Source: CAVOEB01 sp965249645 (GTDB taxonomy: Bacteria; Pseudomonadota; Alphaproteobacteria; UBA828; JAPUJA01). From it: DNA of 64,000 nt. Shown in pieces: positions 40,194-49,996 of the stretch. The DNA lies in NCBI GenBank assembly GCA_965249645.1, contig CBDFML010000011.1:62001-126000 (forward strand), given 5' to 3'. Below the pieces are notes generated by a model. That model was not told the origin of the DNA, did not search any database, and saw nothing but the letters and a program-made list of their open reading frames with translations. The stretch's first letter is position 1, and each line of letters opens with the position of its first letter. The position numbers were made by a program, and so were the translations under genes.

Positions 40194-41289
40194 GATTGCG
40201 CGGCTACGACCGGATCCGCGACCCGTCGGCCGAGGCGTTCGCCTTGATAGCCGCCCTTGCGCTGAACCGCCTTACACCAATCGCCGCTTTCGAGATACCA
40301 CTGCACCGTCGCCGCCAAGCCGCTCTCAAAGCTTTCCCGCGGCGCCCAGTCAAGTTCGCGGCGGATGGTGCCGGAATCGACGGCGTACCGCCAGTCATGC
40401 CCCGGCCGGTCTTCGACGAAGGTGATTTGCTCCCCATAGGACCGCCCATCGTCACGTGGGTGGGTCCGATCAAGCAGCATGCAGATCGCCTCGACCACCT
40501 CGAGGTTCGTCTTTTCCTCGCCCGCACCGATCGGGTAGACGCGCCCGACCGTGCCCTGCTCCGCGACGAGCCGCATCGCCCGGCAGTGGTCGTCGACGAA
40601 GAGCCAGTCGCGCACGTTCTTGCCGGTGCCGTAGATCGGCAACGGCGCGCCGTCGAGCGCGTTGAGAATCATCAGAGGAACGAGTTTTTCGGGATACTGG
40701 TAGGGCCCATAATTGTTCGATGAGTGGGTCGTGACCGCGGGCAGGCCGTAGGTCTTGTGCCAGGCACGAACCAGATGGTCGGATGCGGCCTTGCTCGCGT
40801 TGTAGGGCGAGTTTGGCCGATAGGGCGATTCCTCGTCGAACAGACCCTCGGCGTCGAGCGAGCCGTAGACTTCGTCGGTCGAGACATGATGGAAACAAAA
40901 CGGCACTTCCCGTTGGGCTCGCGCCCGCCAATAGTCGAGCGCCGCCTCGAGCATCACATAGGTGCCTTCGATATTGGTCTCCATGAACACTGCCGGGGTG
41001 TCGATTGAGCGGTCGACATGGGTTTCCGCCGCAAGATGAAAACGATGTCGGGCTTGGTCCGGGCAAACAGGTCGCGCACCACGCGCGCATCGCAGATATC
41101 GCCCTTTTCGAAGTGATAGCGGGGATTGTCTGCAACGGACTCCAGCGAATCGAGGTTGCCGGCGTAGGTTAGCTTGTCGAGCACGACCACTCGGGCGTCG
41201 GTCTCGGCAATCAGCTGGCGGACCAGCGCCGAGCCAATGAACCCGGCGCCGCCGGTCACCATGTAGGTGCCGGGCGATGGCGTCGTCAT
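40190..41289 (-). pseudogene. rmlB: dTDP-glucose 4,6-dehydratase with one-base deletion
   Basis: Two reading frames together give a full RmlB of about 366 residues. The first runs YMVTGGAGFIGSALVRQLI to TKPDIVF; the second continues ETHVDRS-like residues, then FMETNIEGTYVMLEAAL, HHVSTDEVYGSLD, SPYNASKAASDHLVRAW and VEDRPGHDWRYAVD. The junction at about 41038 lacks one base: restoring a C on the coding strand gives DIVFHLAAETHVDRSID, exactly the family sequence. The catalytic Tyr and Lys (YNASK) are intact downstream. As given, the enzyme cannot be made. Sequencing or assembly error is a serious alternative. Confidence 0.88.
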
Positions 41290-41545
41290 GTCGTTCGCAC
41301 TTCGTGTTTCAGGCTTGCGCGCATCGGGCCCGCTCCCTCGTCTGATCGATGCTCGAGGCCCCACGCCCCCTGCCGCGATCGTCTCTTCCCCGAAAGGTCG
41401 GCGCGGATCATAGCGCGAAAGACACTCTTGCCGGAAGATACGCCGTTTTGTACCGCCGTCGCGGCGCCATCGCACGCCCGGCTATGCTATTCTCTGGTCG
41501 CAGAGCCCGCCGGGCCGGCGACGCGAAGACGACGGGAGCGACGGG

Positions 41546-42556
41546 ATGACAGATTATCGGGGGCGGCGCGTTCTGGTTACGGGTGCGGACGGGTTCATCG
41601 GCTCGCACCTGGCCGAGGCCCTGGCGGCGGAAGAGGCGCAGGTGACCGCACTGGCGCTGTACAACGCCCACGATCATTACGGCTGGCTCGACGATATCGA
41701 TCCCGATCTGCGCGCCAACATCGCCTGCGTGCGGGGCGACGTGCGCGACGCCGGGTTCGTGACCCGCCTCGTCGCCGGTCAGGACATCGTCTTCCACCTC
41801 GCCGCACTGATCGCCATTCCCCACTCCTACGATGCCCCGCAATCCTACGTCGACGTCAACGTCACCGGCACGCTCACCCTGCTCGAGGCGGCACGCGCCG
41901 CCGGTGTTTCACGGATCGTGCAAACTTCAACCAGCGAAGTTTACGGCACGGCGCAGGTCGAACCGATCGATGAGAACCATCCCCTGCAGGGCCAGTCGCC
42001 CTACTCGGCGAGTAAAATCGGCGCAGACATGATGGCCGAGGCGTTCGCCCGCTCGTTCGACTTGCCCGTTGTTACGCTACGACCCTTCAACACCTACGGC
42101 CCGCGCCAGAGTGAGCGTGCGGTCATCGCCAGCGCCGTCCGCCAATTGCTCGACCCGTCCTGTGAGACGATCCGGCTGGGCGACCTGTCGCCGCGCCGCG
42201 ACTTCACCTACGTCGCGGACAGTGTTGAAGCGTTCCGCCTCGCCGGCAGCGTGGACGGGCTCGAGTTCGGCGCCCCCTACAACGCGGGCACCGGTACTGC
42301 CGTGACCATCGGCGAGATGATCGAAGCCCTGTTCGCGATGACCGGTAGCAACAAGCCCGTCGAACAGGAAACCGCCCGGTTGCGCCCGGCCAATTCCGAA
42401 GTGTGCGCTTTGTTGGCCGATGCCCGCCGCTTCGCCGACGCTACCGGCTGGGCGGCCCGGATCTCCCTGGAAGAGGGCCTGACCCGGACCGTCGCCTGGT
42501 GGCGCGAACGGCTCGGGGCAGGCCGGGTTCGCACCCGCGCTGATTACGTCATCTGA
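41546..42556 (+). CDS. legB: NDP-GlcNAc 4,6-dehydratase, legionaminic pathway
   Basis: 336 residues, extended SDR family. RVLVTGADGFIGSHLAEAL, LYNAHDHYGWLDDID, HLAALIAIPHSYDAP, TSTSEVYGTA, HPLQGQSPYSASKIGADMMA (Tyr/Lys pair), and RPFNTYGPRQSERAVI fit LegB closely. It opens the legionaminic pathway by making the 4-keto-6-deoxy sugar used by LegC at 28.8 kb, though it is on the other side of the locus. The GGGAG about 9 bases before the ATG is a good ribosome site. First gene of a plus-strand operon; the 256-base gap to rmlB holds promoters for both directions. Confidence 0.88.
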   Translation: MTDYRGRRVLVTGADGFIGSHLAEALAAEEAQVTALALYNAHDHYGWLDDIDPDLRANIACVRGDVRDAGFVTRLVAGQDIVFHLAALIAIPHSYDAPQSYVDVNVTGTLTLLEAARAAGVSRIVQTSTSEVYGTAQVEPIDENHPLQGQSPYSASKIGADMMAEAFARSFDLPVVTLRPFNTYGPRQSERAVIASAVRQLLDPSCETIRLGDLSPRRDFTYVADSVEAFRLAGSVDGLEFGAPYNAGTGTAVTIGEMIEALFAMTGSNKPVEQETARLRPANSEVCALLADARRFADATGWAARISLEEGLTRTVAWWRERLGAGRVRTRADYVI

Positions 42557-42666
42557 TGGCGTCGGGCTCACGCCTGTGGCTGGCCGCGCCGGAATCGACG
42601 CGCTAAACTCAGGCCGTTCATCCCCGGCCCCGCTCTGTCTCTGACACGTTCGGCACAATCTTTCGC

Positions 42667-43632
42667 ATGCTCAAGACTTACGTCTTTTTCGCACTCAAGC
42701 TGGCGGTCTCCGCCGGCCTGATCTGGCTGCTCGTAGAGCGTATCGAGATTGGCGTCGTCGCCGAGCGGTTGACCCAGCTCGCACCGGGCGCCATCGCCGC
42801 GAGCCTGGCGATCCTTCTTGTCCAATCGGTCTTGGCAAGCTTGCGCTGGCGGATCGTTTCGCAGCGGGTCGGCGTCCCGCTCGACTTCGGAGCCGCTCTT
42901 CGCTTCTTGTTCGTCGGGCTGTTTTTCAACCAGGCCTTGGTCTCCAGCATCGGTGGCGATGCGGTTCGCATCTGGTTCGTCCGTCACCTGGCTGACGGCA
43001 TGGCGGGGGCGTTCCGCAGCGTGCTGATCGACCGGCTCGCGGGGCTCGCGGGATTGTTCCTGATCGTCGCAGCGTCGCTGCCGGCGTTGTTCAACCTCGT
43101 CGCCACGCCGGCGGCGCGAGCCGGCGTGCTCGCGGTTCTGAGCGCGGGCATCGGTGTGCTCGTCCTGCTTCTCCTGCTCGATCGCCTGCCCCTTCTGCCC
43201 CGGCGCCTACGCCAGGCGGGCGCGCTCGACGAGTTCGCCCGGGCCTGCCGGCGGGTGCTGCTCGACGCGCGCACCGGTCTTTCGGCCCTCGGGCTGTCGC
43301 TTTTGATTCACCTGCTCTCAGCGTTAACTGTCTTCGTTCTCGCCCGGGGTATCGGTGTCGAGGTTTCGCTCGGACAGATGGTAGTGCTCGTGCCGCCGGT
43401 GATGCTGGTCGCAACCCTGCCCATCTCGGTAGCCGGCTGGGGCGTGCGCGAGGGCGCTATGGTCACGGCGCTGGGTTTTGTGGGTGTTGCCGCCGCCGAC
43501 GCCTTTGCCGTCTCGGTGATCTTCGGCCTCGCGCTGATCGTGGTCGCCTTGCCGGGCGGCGCCGTCTGGCTGATCGGCCTGCGCCGGCGCACCGGGCCAG
43601 CCCCGCCGCCCAGAGCAGCATCCAGACCATGA
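42667..43632 (+). CDS. Flippase-like integral membrane protein (UPF0104 / LPG-synthase TM family)
   Basis: 321 residues with about eight membrane spans. LKLAVSAGLIWLLVERI, SLRWRIVSQRVGVPLDF, FFNQALVSSIGGDAVRIW and VLVPPVMLVATLPISVAGWGVREGAMV are conserved blocks of the UPF0104 family, which is homologous to the membrane part of lysylphosphatidylglycerol synthase. Many members sit beside glycosyltransferases and have been proposed to move lipids or lipid-linked sugars. Stop overlaps the next gene by ATGA. Confidence 0.85.
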   Translation: MLKTYVFFALKLAVSAGLIWLLVERIEIGVVAERLTQLAPGAIAASLAILLVQSVLASLRWRIVSQRVGVPLDFGAALRFLFVGLFFNQALVSSIGGDAVRIWFVRHLADGMAGAFRSVLIDRLAGLAGLFLIVAASLPALFNLVATPAARAGVLAVLSAGIGVLVLLLLLDRLPLLPRRLRQAGALDEFARACRRVLLDARTGLSALGLSLLIHLLSALTVFVLARGIGVEVSLGQMVVLVPPVMLVATLPISVAGWGVREGAMVTALGFVGVAAADAFAVSVIFGLALIVVALPGGAVWLIGLRRRTGPAPPPRAASRP

Positions 43633-45077
43633 CGGGCCCGACCAGCAACGGTTTGTCTCCGCGCAAAACGCGAATCCGCGATCTTGCCAACCGGCTCGCG
43701 CCCGGGCGCGCCGGCTGGATCGCGAAGAACGCCTATTATCACGAGCGGGACTGGGGCTATATGCGCTTCCTCGTGCCGCCGGGGTCACGCGTTCTCGATT
43801 TGGGTTGCGGCACCGGGCGACTGCTCGCCGAACTTTCTCCCTCCCGCGGCGTGGGCATCGATTTCAGCGACGCCATGATCGAGGTCGCCCGCGAGGCTAA
43901 TCCCGAGTTCGAGTTACATGTCGGCGACATCGAAGACCCCTCGGTCCTGGCCGCAATCAAGGGCCCGTTCGACGCGGTGATTTTAGCCGACACGGTAGGT
44001 TCGCTCGACGACGTGGAGACCTTGCTCACGACCCTTCGGCCGCTGGTGGGTCCGGAGACACGCCTGATTGTCTCCTACTACTCACAGGTCTGGAACCCGC
44101 TGCTTCGTCTGGCCGAGCGATTCGGCGGCAAGATGCCCCAGGAGCCGCAGAACTGGCTCTCCTCGGAGGATATCGAGGGGTTGCTCAGGCTCGCCGGCTT
44201 CGAATGCATCAAGCGCGAATGGCGCCTGCTCCTGCCCCGTTTCATGCTCGGTCTGGGCCCTCTGCTCAACAACACGCTGGGCACCCTGCCGATGATCCGG
44301 CGCGCCTGCTTGCGCAACTATCTGGTCGCCCGCAGCACGGAAAATCAGCGGCGCGACAAGCTCTCTGCCACGATCGTCATCCCGTGCCGCAACGAGCGCG
44401 GCAATATCGAGCCGGCCGTCGCCCGGCTGCCTGCTTTTTGCAACGACATCGAGATCCTGTTCGTCGAGGGCCACAGCGAGGATGGGACGCTGGACGAGAT
44501 TCGTCGCGTCATCGCGACCTATCCCGACATGGACATCAAGCTTCTGGTGCAGGACGGTCACGGCAAGGCCAACGCGGTGCATAAGGGCTTCGCGGCGGCG
44601 CGCGGCGACGTGCTCATGATCCTCGACGCCGACCTCACGGTGCCCCCCGAAGACCTGCCCAAATTCTACGATGCGCTGGCCAGCGGCAAGGGCGAGTTCA
44701 TCAACGGCACGCGTCTCGTCTATCCCATGGAAAAGGGTGCGATGCGGGCGCTCAATACGGTCGGCAACCGGTATTTCGCCAGCCTGTTTACCTGGCTGCT
44801 TAACCAGCGCTTTACCGACACCCTGTGCGGCACCAAGGTGCTCACCCGAGAAAGCTACGCAAAACTTGCGGCCAACCGGACCTATTTTGGCGATTTCGAC
44901 CCGTTTGGCGATTTCGACCTGATCTTCGGCGCAGTCAAGCTCAACCTCAAGGTGATCGAGGTGCCGATCCGCTATGCCGAGCGGACCTACGGCACGAGCC
45001 AGATCTCGCGCTTTCGTCACGGGTTTCTGCTGTTGCGCATGTGTCTGTTCGCATTCTTCAAGCTCAAGGCATTTTGA
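43629..45077 (+). CDS. Methyltransferase-glycosyltransferase (GT2) fusion
   Basis: 482 residues. Residues about 45-200 form a class-I methyltransferase (VLDLGCGTGRLLAEL, VGIDFSDAMIEVA). Residues about 245-480 are a GT2 domain of the dolichol-phosphate mannosyltransferase kind: ATIVIPCRNERGNIEPAVAR, VEGHSEDGTLDEI, GKANAVHKGFAAA, LMILDADLTVPPEDL. GT2 enzymes of this type make polyprenyl-phosphate sugars. The GT39 gene two places downstream would use such a lipid donor, so the operon is coherent. The methyltransferase half may modify the sugar or lipid; its target is unknown. Confidence 0.87.
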   Translation: MTGPTSNGLSPRKTRIRDLANRLAPGRAGWIAKNAYYHERDWGYMRFLVPPGSRVLDLGCGTGRLLAELSPSRGVGIDFSDAMIEVAREANPEFELHVGDIEDPSVLAAIKGPFDAVILADTVGSLDDVETLLTTLRPLVGPETRLIVSYYSQVWNPLLRLAERFGGKMPQEPQNWLSSEDIEGLLRLAGFECIKREWRLLLPRFMLGLGPLLNNTLGTLPMIRRACLRNYLVARSTENQRRDKLSATIVIPCRNERGNIEPAVARLPAFCNDIEILFVEGHSEDGTLDEIRRVIATYPDMDIKLLVQDGHGKANAVHKGFAAARGDVLMILDADLTVPPEDLPKFYDALASGKGEFINGTRLVYPMEKGAMRALNTVGNRYFASLFTWLLNQRFTDTLCGTKVLTRESYAKLAANRTYFGDFDPFGDFDLIFGAVKLNLKVIEVPIRYAERTYGTSQISRFRHGFLLLRMCLFAFFKLKAF

Positions 45078-45079
45078 GC

Positions 45080-45805
45080 GTGAGCGTCAGCCATCTCCTG
45101 GACTACCGGGATATCTGGCAAAGAAAACCTGTGTTGCGTGCGCTCTACGACGACTATCACCGGCGTATGGCGGCGGCCTGCCGGCCGGGGCGCACCCTCG
45201 AGATCGGCGGCGGCGCCGGGCACCTGAAGGAGCTTCGCGACGACGTGCTGTCGAGCGATATCCAGCACGCCCCCTGGCTCGATCTGGTGGCTGACGCCCA
45301 AAGCCTGCCCCTGGCTGATGCCAGCCTAGACAACATCGTCCTGCTAGACGTCCTCCATCACATCGAGCGCCCGCGACGCTTCTTCGAGGAAGCGCGGCGA
45401 ACTTTGCGCCCGGGCGGGCGAATCGTCCTGCTTGAGCCGGCCATGACCCCGCTCAGCATCCTCGTCTACCGCTTCGCTCATCCCGAGCCCGTCGACATGG
45501 CCGCCGACCCCCTGGCCGACGCAAGCCCCACGCCGGGGCGCGATCCCTACGACGCGAACCAGGCTATTCCCACCCTGCTTTTCCGCCGAGCGCCCGAGCG
45601 CTTCGCCCGGGCGTTTCCCGATCTCGCGCTGCGCCGCAACCACCTGCTCAGCCTGTTCGCTTTTCCGCTCTCTGGAGGGTTTCGCGCCTGGAGTATTATC
45701 CCCGCCGCGCTGGTGCGCCCGCTGCTTGTCCTCGAAACCGCACTTGCACCCCTGCTTGGACCGCTCATGGCGTTTCGCCTGCTGGTCGTTATCGAGCGGC
45801 GTTGA
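45080..45805 (+). CDS. SAM-dependent methyltransferase
   Basis: About 241 residues. TLEIGGGAGHLKELRDD is the SAM loop, with LDNIVLLDVLHHIERPRRFF and LRPGGRIVLLEPAMTPLS. The C-terminus is hydrophobic (WSIIPAALVRPLLVLETALA), suggesting membrane association. Start could be the GTG at 45080 or a TTG at 45074 overlapping the previous stop as TTGA. It lies between two glycosyltransferases and may methylate a lipid-linked sugar. Confidence 0.78.
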   Translation: MSVSHLLDYRDIWQRKPVLRALYDDYHRRMAAACRPGRTLEIGGGAGHLKELRDDVLSSDIQHAPWLDLVADAQSLPLADASLDNIVLLDVLHHIERPRRFFEEARRTLRPGGRIVLLEPAMTPLSILVYRFAHPEPVDMAADPLADASPTPGRDPYDANQAIPTLLFRRAPERFARAFPDLALRRNHLLSLFAFPLSGGFRAWSIIPAALVRPLLVLETALAPLLGPLMAFRLLVVIERR

Positions 45806-45809
45806 TCCA

Positions 45810-47192
45810 ATGATTTTCACTCCCTCCGCCGCGCCCGCGCTGTCCAACCGTCTCTTCTGGCTCGTCTTCACCAGCGCCCTTGTCATTCGCTTCGCCTATG
45901 TACTCGGCTTCTACCTGGGAATCGGACCCGATGCCCTGACCGCAAACGATTCTATCGCCTACGCATCCAGCGCCAGTCAAATCCTCGATCAGGGCGTGGG
46001 TGCCTGGCAGGTCGATCTGATGCCGCTTTATACGCTGTTCCTGGCCGCGCATTACGCGATCCAGGGCTCGATGGACCCGCTGTTTCCCGTGCTCACCCAG
46101 TGCGCGCTTGACGCGCTCACCGCCGTCATGGCCGGGCTGATCGCGGGCCGGCTCGACCGTAAACTGGCATTGCCTGCAGGCCTGTTCGCAGCGCTCTGCC
46201 CCAGCCTGATTGTCACAGCCGGAATTATCTACACCGACAGCCTATTCCTGTTTTTCGCTACCGCCGCCCTGCTGGCCGCGCAGCGCTGGCTGCAGCGCCC
46301 CGGCTGGATTTGCGCCGCCGTCCTCGGCGCCGCTCTCGGCCTTGCGCTGCTCACCCGGGTGATGGTGGCGCCCTGGGCTGTCGGGTTGTTGGCCGCCCTT
46401 CCCTTCGGCGCTCTTCTGCTTCGCCGTTTCAACTGGCGGGCACCCCTTCAGATGGGGCTTGTCGCCCTCTTATGCGCCGGCCTGCAAACCCCGGTGCTGG
46501 TGCGCAACGCAATCGAGTTCGACAGTTTCGGCCTGACCGCCCAGGGCGGCAGGCATGCGCTTTACTGGATCGCGCCGCTGGTGCGTGAAACCGTGGACGG
46601 CACACCCCAGGATGCGGGCGCTGATGACCTCAGGCAACGATTCGATGCCACCGAGGCGGCGACAGAGACCAATCCCTTCCGCCGCTCGAACGCGATGAGT
46701 GCGTACGCCCTCGACGAGCTGGGCCGCCTCGGCCTCGGCGCCATCGCGAAGAGCTGGACGATCGGCGCGGCGATCAATTTGAGCGCCCCCGCCACCATCC
46801 TCTCCCCGCCTGTCGCCGCACTGCCGCGCACCGGCTTCTATGACACCCCGGGCGCCGGCAAGGGCGAGAAGATCGTCAATTTCCTGTTCGCCAACGACAA
46901 CCCGACCTACGCCTGGATTCTGCTGGTCTCGCTCGTCGGCCTGGTGCTCTCCCGCCTCGTTCAGCTTGGCGGCGTCGTCTCGTTGGCGCGCCGGAGCCGC
47001 GAGGTGCTCGTCGCCTTGCTCCTGCTGCTCGGCTGGATCGCGTTCATCCTGCTGATCAACGGGCCCATCGCCTCGGCCAAATACCGCCTGCCCATCGAGC
47101 CGGCGATGGCCGTTTTCTTCGCGCAGGGTTTTCGGGTATTCATTGAACGCTGGCGTGGGCGTTCGCGCCCCATCTTTCGGCGCCGCTTCTGA
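45810..47192 (+). CDS. Membrane glycosyltransferase, GT39/ArnT-like
   Basis: 460 residues with about ten membrane spans. Near the N-terminus the first periplasmic loop reads LTANDSIAYASSASQIL, where the acidic residue stands in the catalytic position of GT-C enzymes, followed by DLMPLYTLFLAAHYAI and ALLTRVMVAPWAVGLL. Such enzymes take sugars from polyprenyl phosphate on the periplasmic side. The GT2 half two genes upstream could make the donor. Converges on the FkbM gene with a one-base gap. Confidence 0.78.
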   Translation: MIFTPSAAPALSNRLFWLVFTSALVIRFAYVLGFYLGIGPDALTANDSIAYASSASQILDQGVGAWQVDLMPLYTLFLAAHYAIQGSMDPLFPVLTQCALDALTAVMAGLIAGRLDRKLALPAGLFAALCPSLIVTAGIIYTDSLFLFFATAALLAAQRWLQRPGWICAAVLGAALGLALLTRVMVAPWAVGLLAALPFGALLLRRFNWRAPLQMGLVALLCAGLQTPVLVRNAIEFDSFGLTAQGGRHALYWIAPLVRETVDGTPQDAGADDLRQRFDATEAATETNPFRRSNAMSAYALDELGRLGLGAIAKSWTIGAAINLSAPATILSPPVAALPRTGFYDTPGAGKGEKIVNFLFANDNPTYAWILLVSLVGLVLSRLVQLGGVVSLARRSREVLVALLLLLGWIAFILLINGPIASAKYRLPIEPAMAVFFAQGFRVFIERWRGRSRPIFRRRF

Positions 47193-47193
47193 A

Positions 47194-48000
47194 CTAATCG
47201 TCGAGCAGCACGCGCAGACCTGGCGGAATTTCCGCCTCGGGCCACTCCGCCGGAAAGAACAGGAAGTTGAAGACGTAATCCTCGCGCGGGCATTTGGGCC
47301 CGTGATGGCGTGCCGGATCGAGCGTCGCAATCGGGTGCAGCCGGTCGAGCAGGTAGAAATAGGCGCGCATAGCAAACTCCCGCTCGATCCGCCCCACCGC
47401 CTCGGAAATCGGCAGCTTGGTGTGGATCTCCTCGATCTCGACCAGCAAGATCGGGCGGTCGCGCGCGATGGTTTTAGCCGCACCTTTAAGCAATTCGTAT
47501 TCGAAGCCCTCGACGTCGACCTTGATGAAACCGATGTCGGACAGACCCTCGTCGTCGAGCCGGCGGGTTACGACCGCGACGGCATCGAAGCTCGACGCCA
47601 CGGCGTCCTCGCTCAGGCTCGCGCGCTGGTTGGAATAGCCCTTCGCACCCCGCGGGATCCGGAGCGCCGCCTCGCCGCTTTCGTCCGACAGCGCTGCAGG
47701 CGAGACGGTCACCTTGCGCCCCATGGCGCGAGCCAGCTGGCGATAGAGCGTGGGGTTGGGCTCATAGGCATAGACTTGCCGCGCGGTGCGCGCCATCCAG
47801 GTTGAATAGACCCCCTTGTTTGCGCCCGCGTCGACCGCACTGCGCGCGGGATCGACGAGGGCGGGCAACAGGCGAATCTCGCGCTCGCCGCGGACGCGTT
47901 CACGACGCGCCCGAAACCATGCGTAGAGGCGGGGCGGCACGAGCACATCTTTGAGCTTTTCCTCGAACGTCGAGGTCGGCTCCCAGCCGCGCGGCTTCAC
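47194..48000 (-). CDS. FkbM-family methyltransferase
   Basis: 268 residues from a GTG start that overlaps the ligase stop as GTGA. AVDAGANKGVYSTWMA and VYAYEPNPTLYRQL form the SAM site, then IGFIKVDVEGFEYELLKGA and LLVEIEE, which define the FkbM group. It likely O-methylates a sugar of the exported glycan. Third gene of a three-gene minus operon with a ligase and a second methyltransferase. Confidence 0.87.
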   Translation of the reverse strand: MKPRGWEPTSTFEEKLKDVLVPPRLYAWFRARRERVRGEREIRLLPALVDPARSAVDAGANKGVYSTWMARTARQVYAYEPNPTLYRQLARAMGRKVTVSPAALSDESGEAALRIPRGAKGYSNQRASLSEDAVASSFDAVAVVTRRLDDEGLSDIGFIKVDVEGFEYELLKGAAKTIARDRPILLVEIEEIHTKLPISEAVGRIEREFAMRAYFYLLDRLHPIATLDPARHHGPKCPREDYVFNFLFFPAEWPEAEIPPGLRVLLDD

Positions 48001-49262
48001 AATCCGGCCTTTCCGGTTGGCCGGGCCGCCAGCACGAAGGCCAGCAGCAGGAACAGCACAAGCTGCCACCAAGCCGACCAGATGGAAAAATTAAAGAAGG
48101 ACGAAGACCAGAAGGCTGCCGTCAAGGCGAGCCCCGCCGCGCCCGCTGCCCGGTCCGCCGCGGCGAGAGTGAGCAGGCGGCGACCCAGCAGCACCAGCGT
48201 GGCGAGCAGCGTGAGTGTGCCAAGCGCGCCGGTTTCGAGAAACATCTCGAGCAGCCAGTTGTGGGGATGGCTCGGAATGAATTCCTGGTTGAACTGAAGT
48301 ATCACCGCGTTTGCGCCGGGCAGGCGGCTCGCCATGTCGATGCCGTGGCCGAACCACGGCGCCTCGAGCGCCCGGTCGCGGGCAAAACCCCAGATCGCCT
48401 GGCGGTGGGGATCAAGCCAGCCGGCCGGCGGCGCCAGGTCGGCCGCGGCGATCACCGGCGCACCGCCCAGGGCATCGGGTTCGGGTATTGCCGGAAGCTG
48501 GGCCAGTGCAAGGCAGACAATCCCCACCGCCGCCGCACTCAGGATCGAGACGAGTCCGGCACGCAACCGCCCGAGCCCAGGCCGCCCCAGGGCGAGCATG
48601 CCAAGCCCGACAACCGCGCCCACCGCAAGGCCGACCATTCCGGCCCGACTGTCGACGGCCAGGATAAGGAGCACGCTGGCGGGCAACAAAGCGAGCCCAG
48701 CCCAGCGCCAGGCGCCGCCCAGCCGCCAGCCCGCCCACAGCCAGAGCGGGACGAGGCAGGCGACCGCGGAGCCGTAGCTCTTGAGCAACTTGGCGGCCAG
48801 TGTCTCCTCCCAGCCGAGGCCGTGGAACAGGCCGTAGAGCGGCGAGTGGACATAGATGCCGAGCAGCGCGATGACGAGACAGACGAGCCCGGCGCCGATC
48901 AGAGCTTGGAGCGTGAGGCGGTGGGTGCGCTCGTTTTGCCCGAGGAAGGCGCCGAACAACGCGCCGCCCGCAAGTAGCCCGATCATACGGCCCCAAACGC
49001 CGATCGAGCGGCCGATGTCCGCCGAGAGCAGCGTGCTCACAAGCCAGCAGGCGAACAGGGCGATAAGCGCCGCCCCGAGCGGCGTGCGCAGTCCCCGAGC
49101 GGCAATGCGCAGGGTTTCGACGCGTTGGGGATGGAGCAGGACGAGAATGAGGCCCACCGCCAGCACGACACCCAAGACCGCGCGGCCCGACGCCAACAGC
49201 GGCAGCGCAATCCCCGCTAGCACCGCAGCCGTCACGCCGAGCCAACACGAAAGCCGGTTCAC
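47997..49262 (-). CDS. O-antigen ligase/polymerase-like membrane protein (WaaL type)
   Basis: 421 residues with about ten to twelve membrane spans from a GTG start. The large periplasmic loop carries ALEAPWFGHGIDMASRL and the conserved SHPHNWLLEMFLETGALG, the Wzy_C/WaaL signature with the functional His. It would transfer the finished glycan from undecaprenyl diphosphate to lipid A core, or polymerise it. Start and stop overlap both neighbours by four bases. Confidence 0.87.
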   Translation of the reverse strand: MNRLSCWLGVTAAVLAGIALPLLASGRAVLGVVLAVGLILVLLHPQRVETLRIAARGLRTPLGAALIALFACWLVSTLLSADIGRSIGVWGRMIGLLAGGALFGAFLGQNERTHRLTLQALIGAGLVCLVIALLGIYVHSPLYGLFHGLGWEETLAAKLLKSYGSAVACLVPLWLWAGWRLGGAWRWAGLALLPASVLLILAVDSRAGMVGLAVGAVVGLGMLALGRPGLGRLRAGLVSILSAAAVGIVCLALAQLPAIPEPDALGGAPVIAAADLAPPAGWLDPHRQAIWGFARDRALEAPWFGHGIDMASRLPGANAVILQFNQEFIPSHPHNWLLEMFLETGALGTLTLLATLVLLGRRLLTLAAADRAAGAAGLALTAAFWSSSFFNFSIWSAWWQLVLFLLLAFVLAARPTGKAGL

Positions 49263-49996
49263 GCGCCCTCCGCCTTGCGAACCAGCAGCTTGATGCCGGG
49301 CTTGAACGCGAGCCGCCGCGTAACCACCGCAAGGCCGTGCCGGGCGAGCAGGCGCGCAAGGTTGCGCGGGTTGAAATAGAGGCAGTGGGACGGCGGATCT
49401 AAACCGTCCCAGGCGGTCAGCTCGCGGGGCCGGCGCCAGTGGCCGATGTCCGGCGTGGTCAGAAACAACACGGCGCCGGGTGCCATGACGGCGGCAATTG
49501 CCCCGACAAAGCGGTTCACGTCCACCGAATGCTCGATCACCTCCGAGCAATAGACCGCATCGAAAGGTGCGCCGTCCGGCTCGAAGCTCTCCGCCGTGGC
49601 AACGACGAAACCGTTCTTGGGGAAATGATCGCGGGCGTAGGCGATAGAGACCGGGTCGGGGTCGAGCCCGACGGTCTCGAAATCCCGCTCGCGCATGGCC
49701 TCGGTCATAAAGCCGCCGTTGCATCCGACGTCGAGAAAGCGCCCGCGCCGGCTCCGGGCGGCGAGCCAGCCTGCACGCCTCCGGCAGCGCCGCATCTTGG
49801 AATCGACCTTGCCGAAATAGCCTTCGGTCGCACCGCCGTAGGCATCGTTATAGATAGTGTCGATCGTGGCCGCGTCGGGCATGGGGTCGAGAAAGACAAG
49901 GCCGCAGTCCGGGCAACAGAGCAAACGGTGGCCGCCGTGCTCGAACCAGGGCTCGCCACTGGCGCCGCACACCTGGCAGATCGATCCGTCGCTCAA
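49259..49996 (-). CDS. Methyltransferase with N-terminal zinc ribbon
   Basis: 245 residues. The first 35 have two CxxC pairs (ICQVCGAS and LCCPDCGLVF) forming a zinc ribbon, followed by DPMPDAATIDTIY and a class-I methyltransferase (RFLDVGCNGGFMTEAM, VGLDPDPVSI, VYCSEVIEHSVDV). This layout is common among sugar C- and O-methyltransferases of O-antigen loci. First gene of the ligase operon, 137 bases from the divergent RfbH-like gene. Confidence 0.82.
   Translation of the reverse strand: MSDGSICQVCGASGEPWFEHGGHRLLCCPDCGLVFLDPMPDAATIDTIYNDAYGGATEGYFGKVDSKMRRCRRRAGWLAARSRRGRFLDVGCNGGFMTEAMRERDFETVGLDPDPVSIAYARDHFPKNGFVVATAESFEPDGAPFDAVYCSEVIEHSVDVNRFVGAIAAVMAPGAVLFLTTPDIGHWRRPRELTAWDGLDPPSHCLYFNPRNLARLLARHGLAVVTRRLAFKPGIKLLVRKAEGA

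Noticed and set aside
40190..41475. Two separate genes for the halves of RmlB
   Set aside because: The pieces join into one normal-length protein after restoring a single base; neither half alone has a complete fold.
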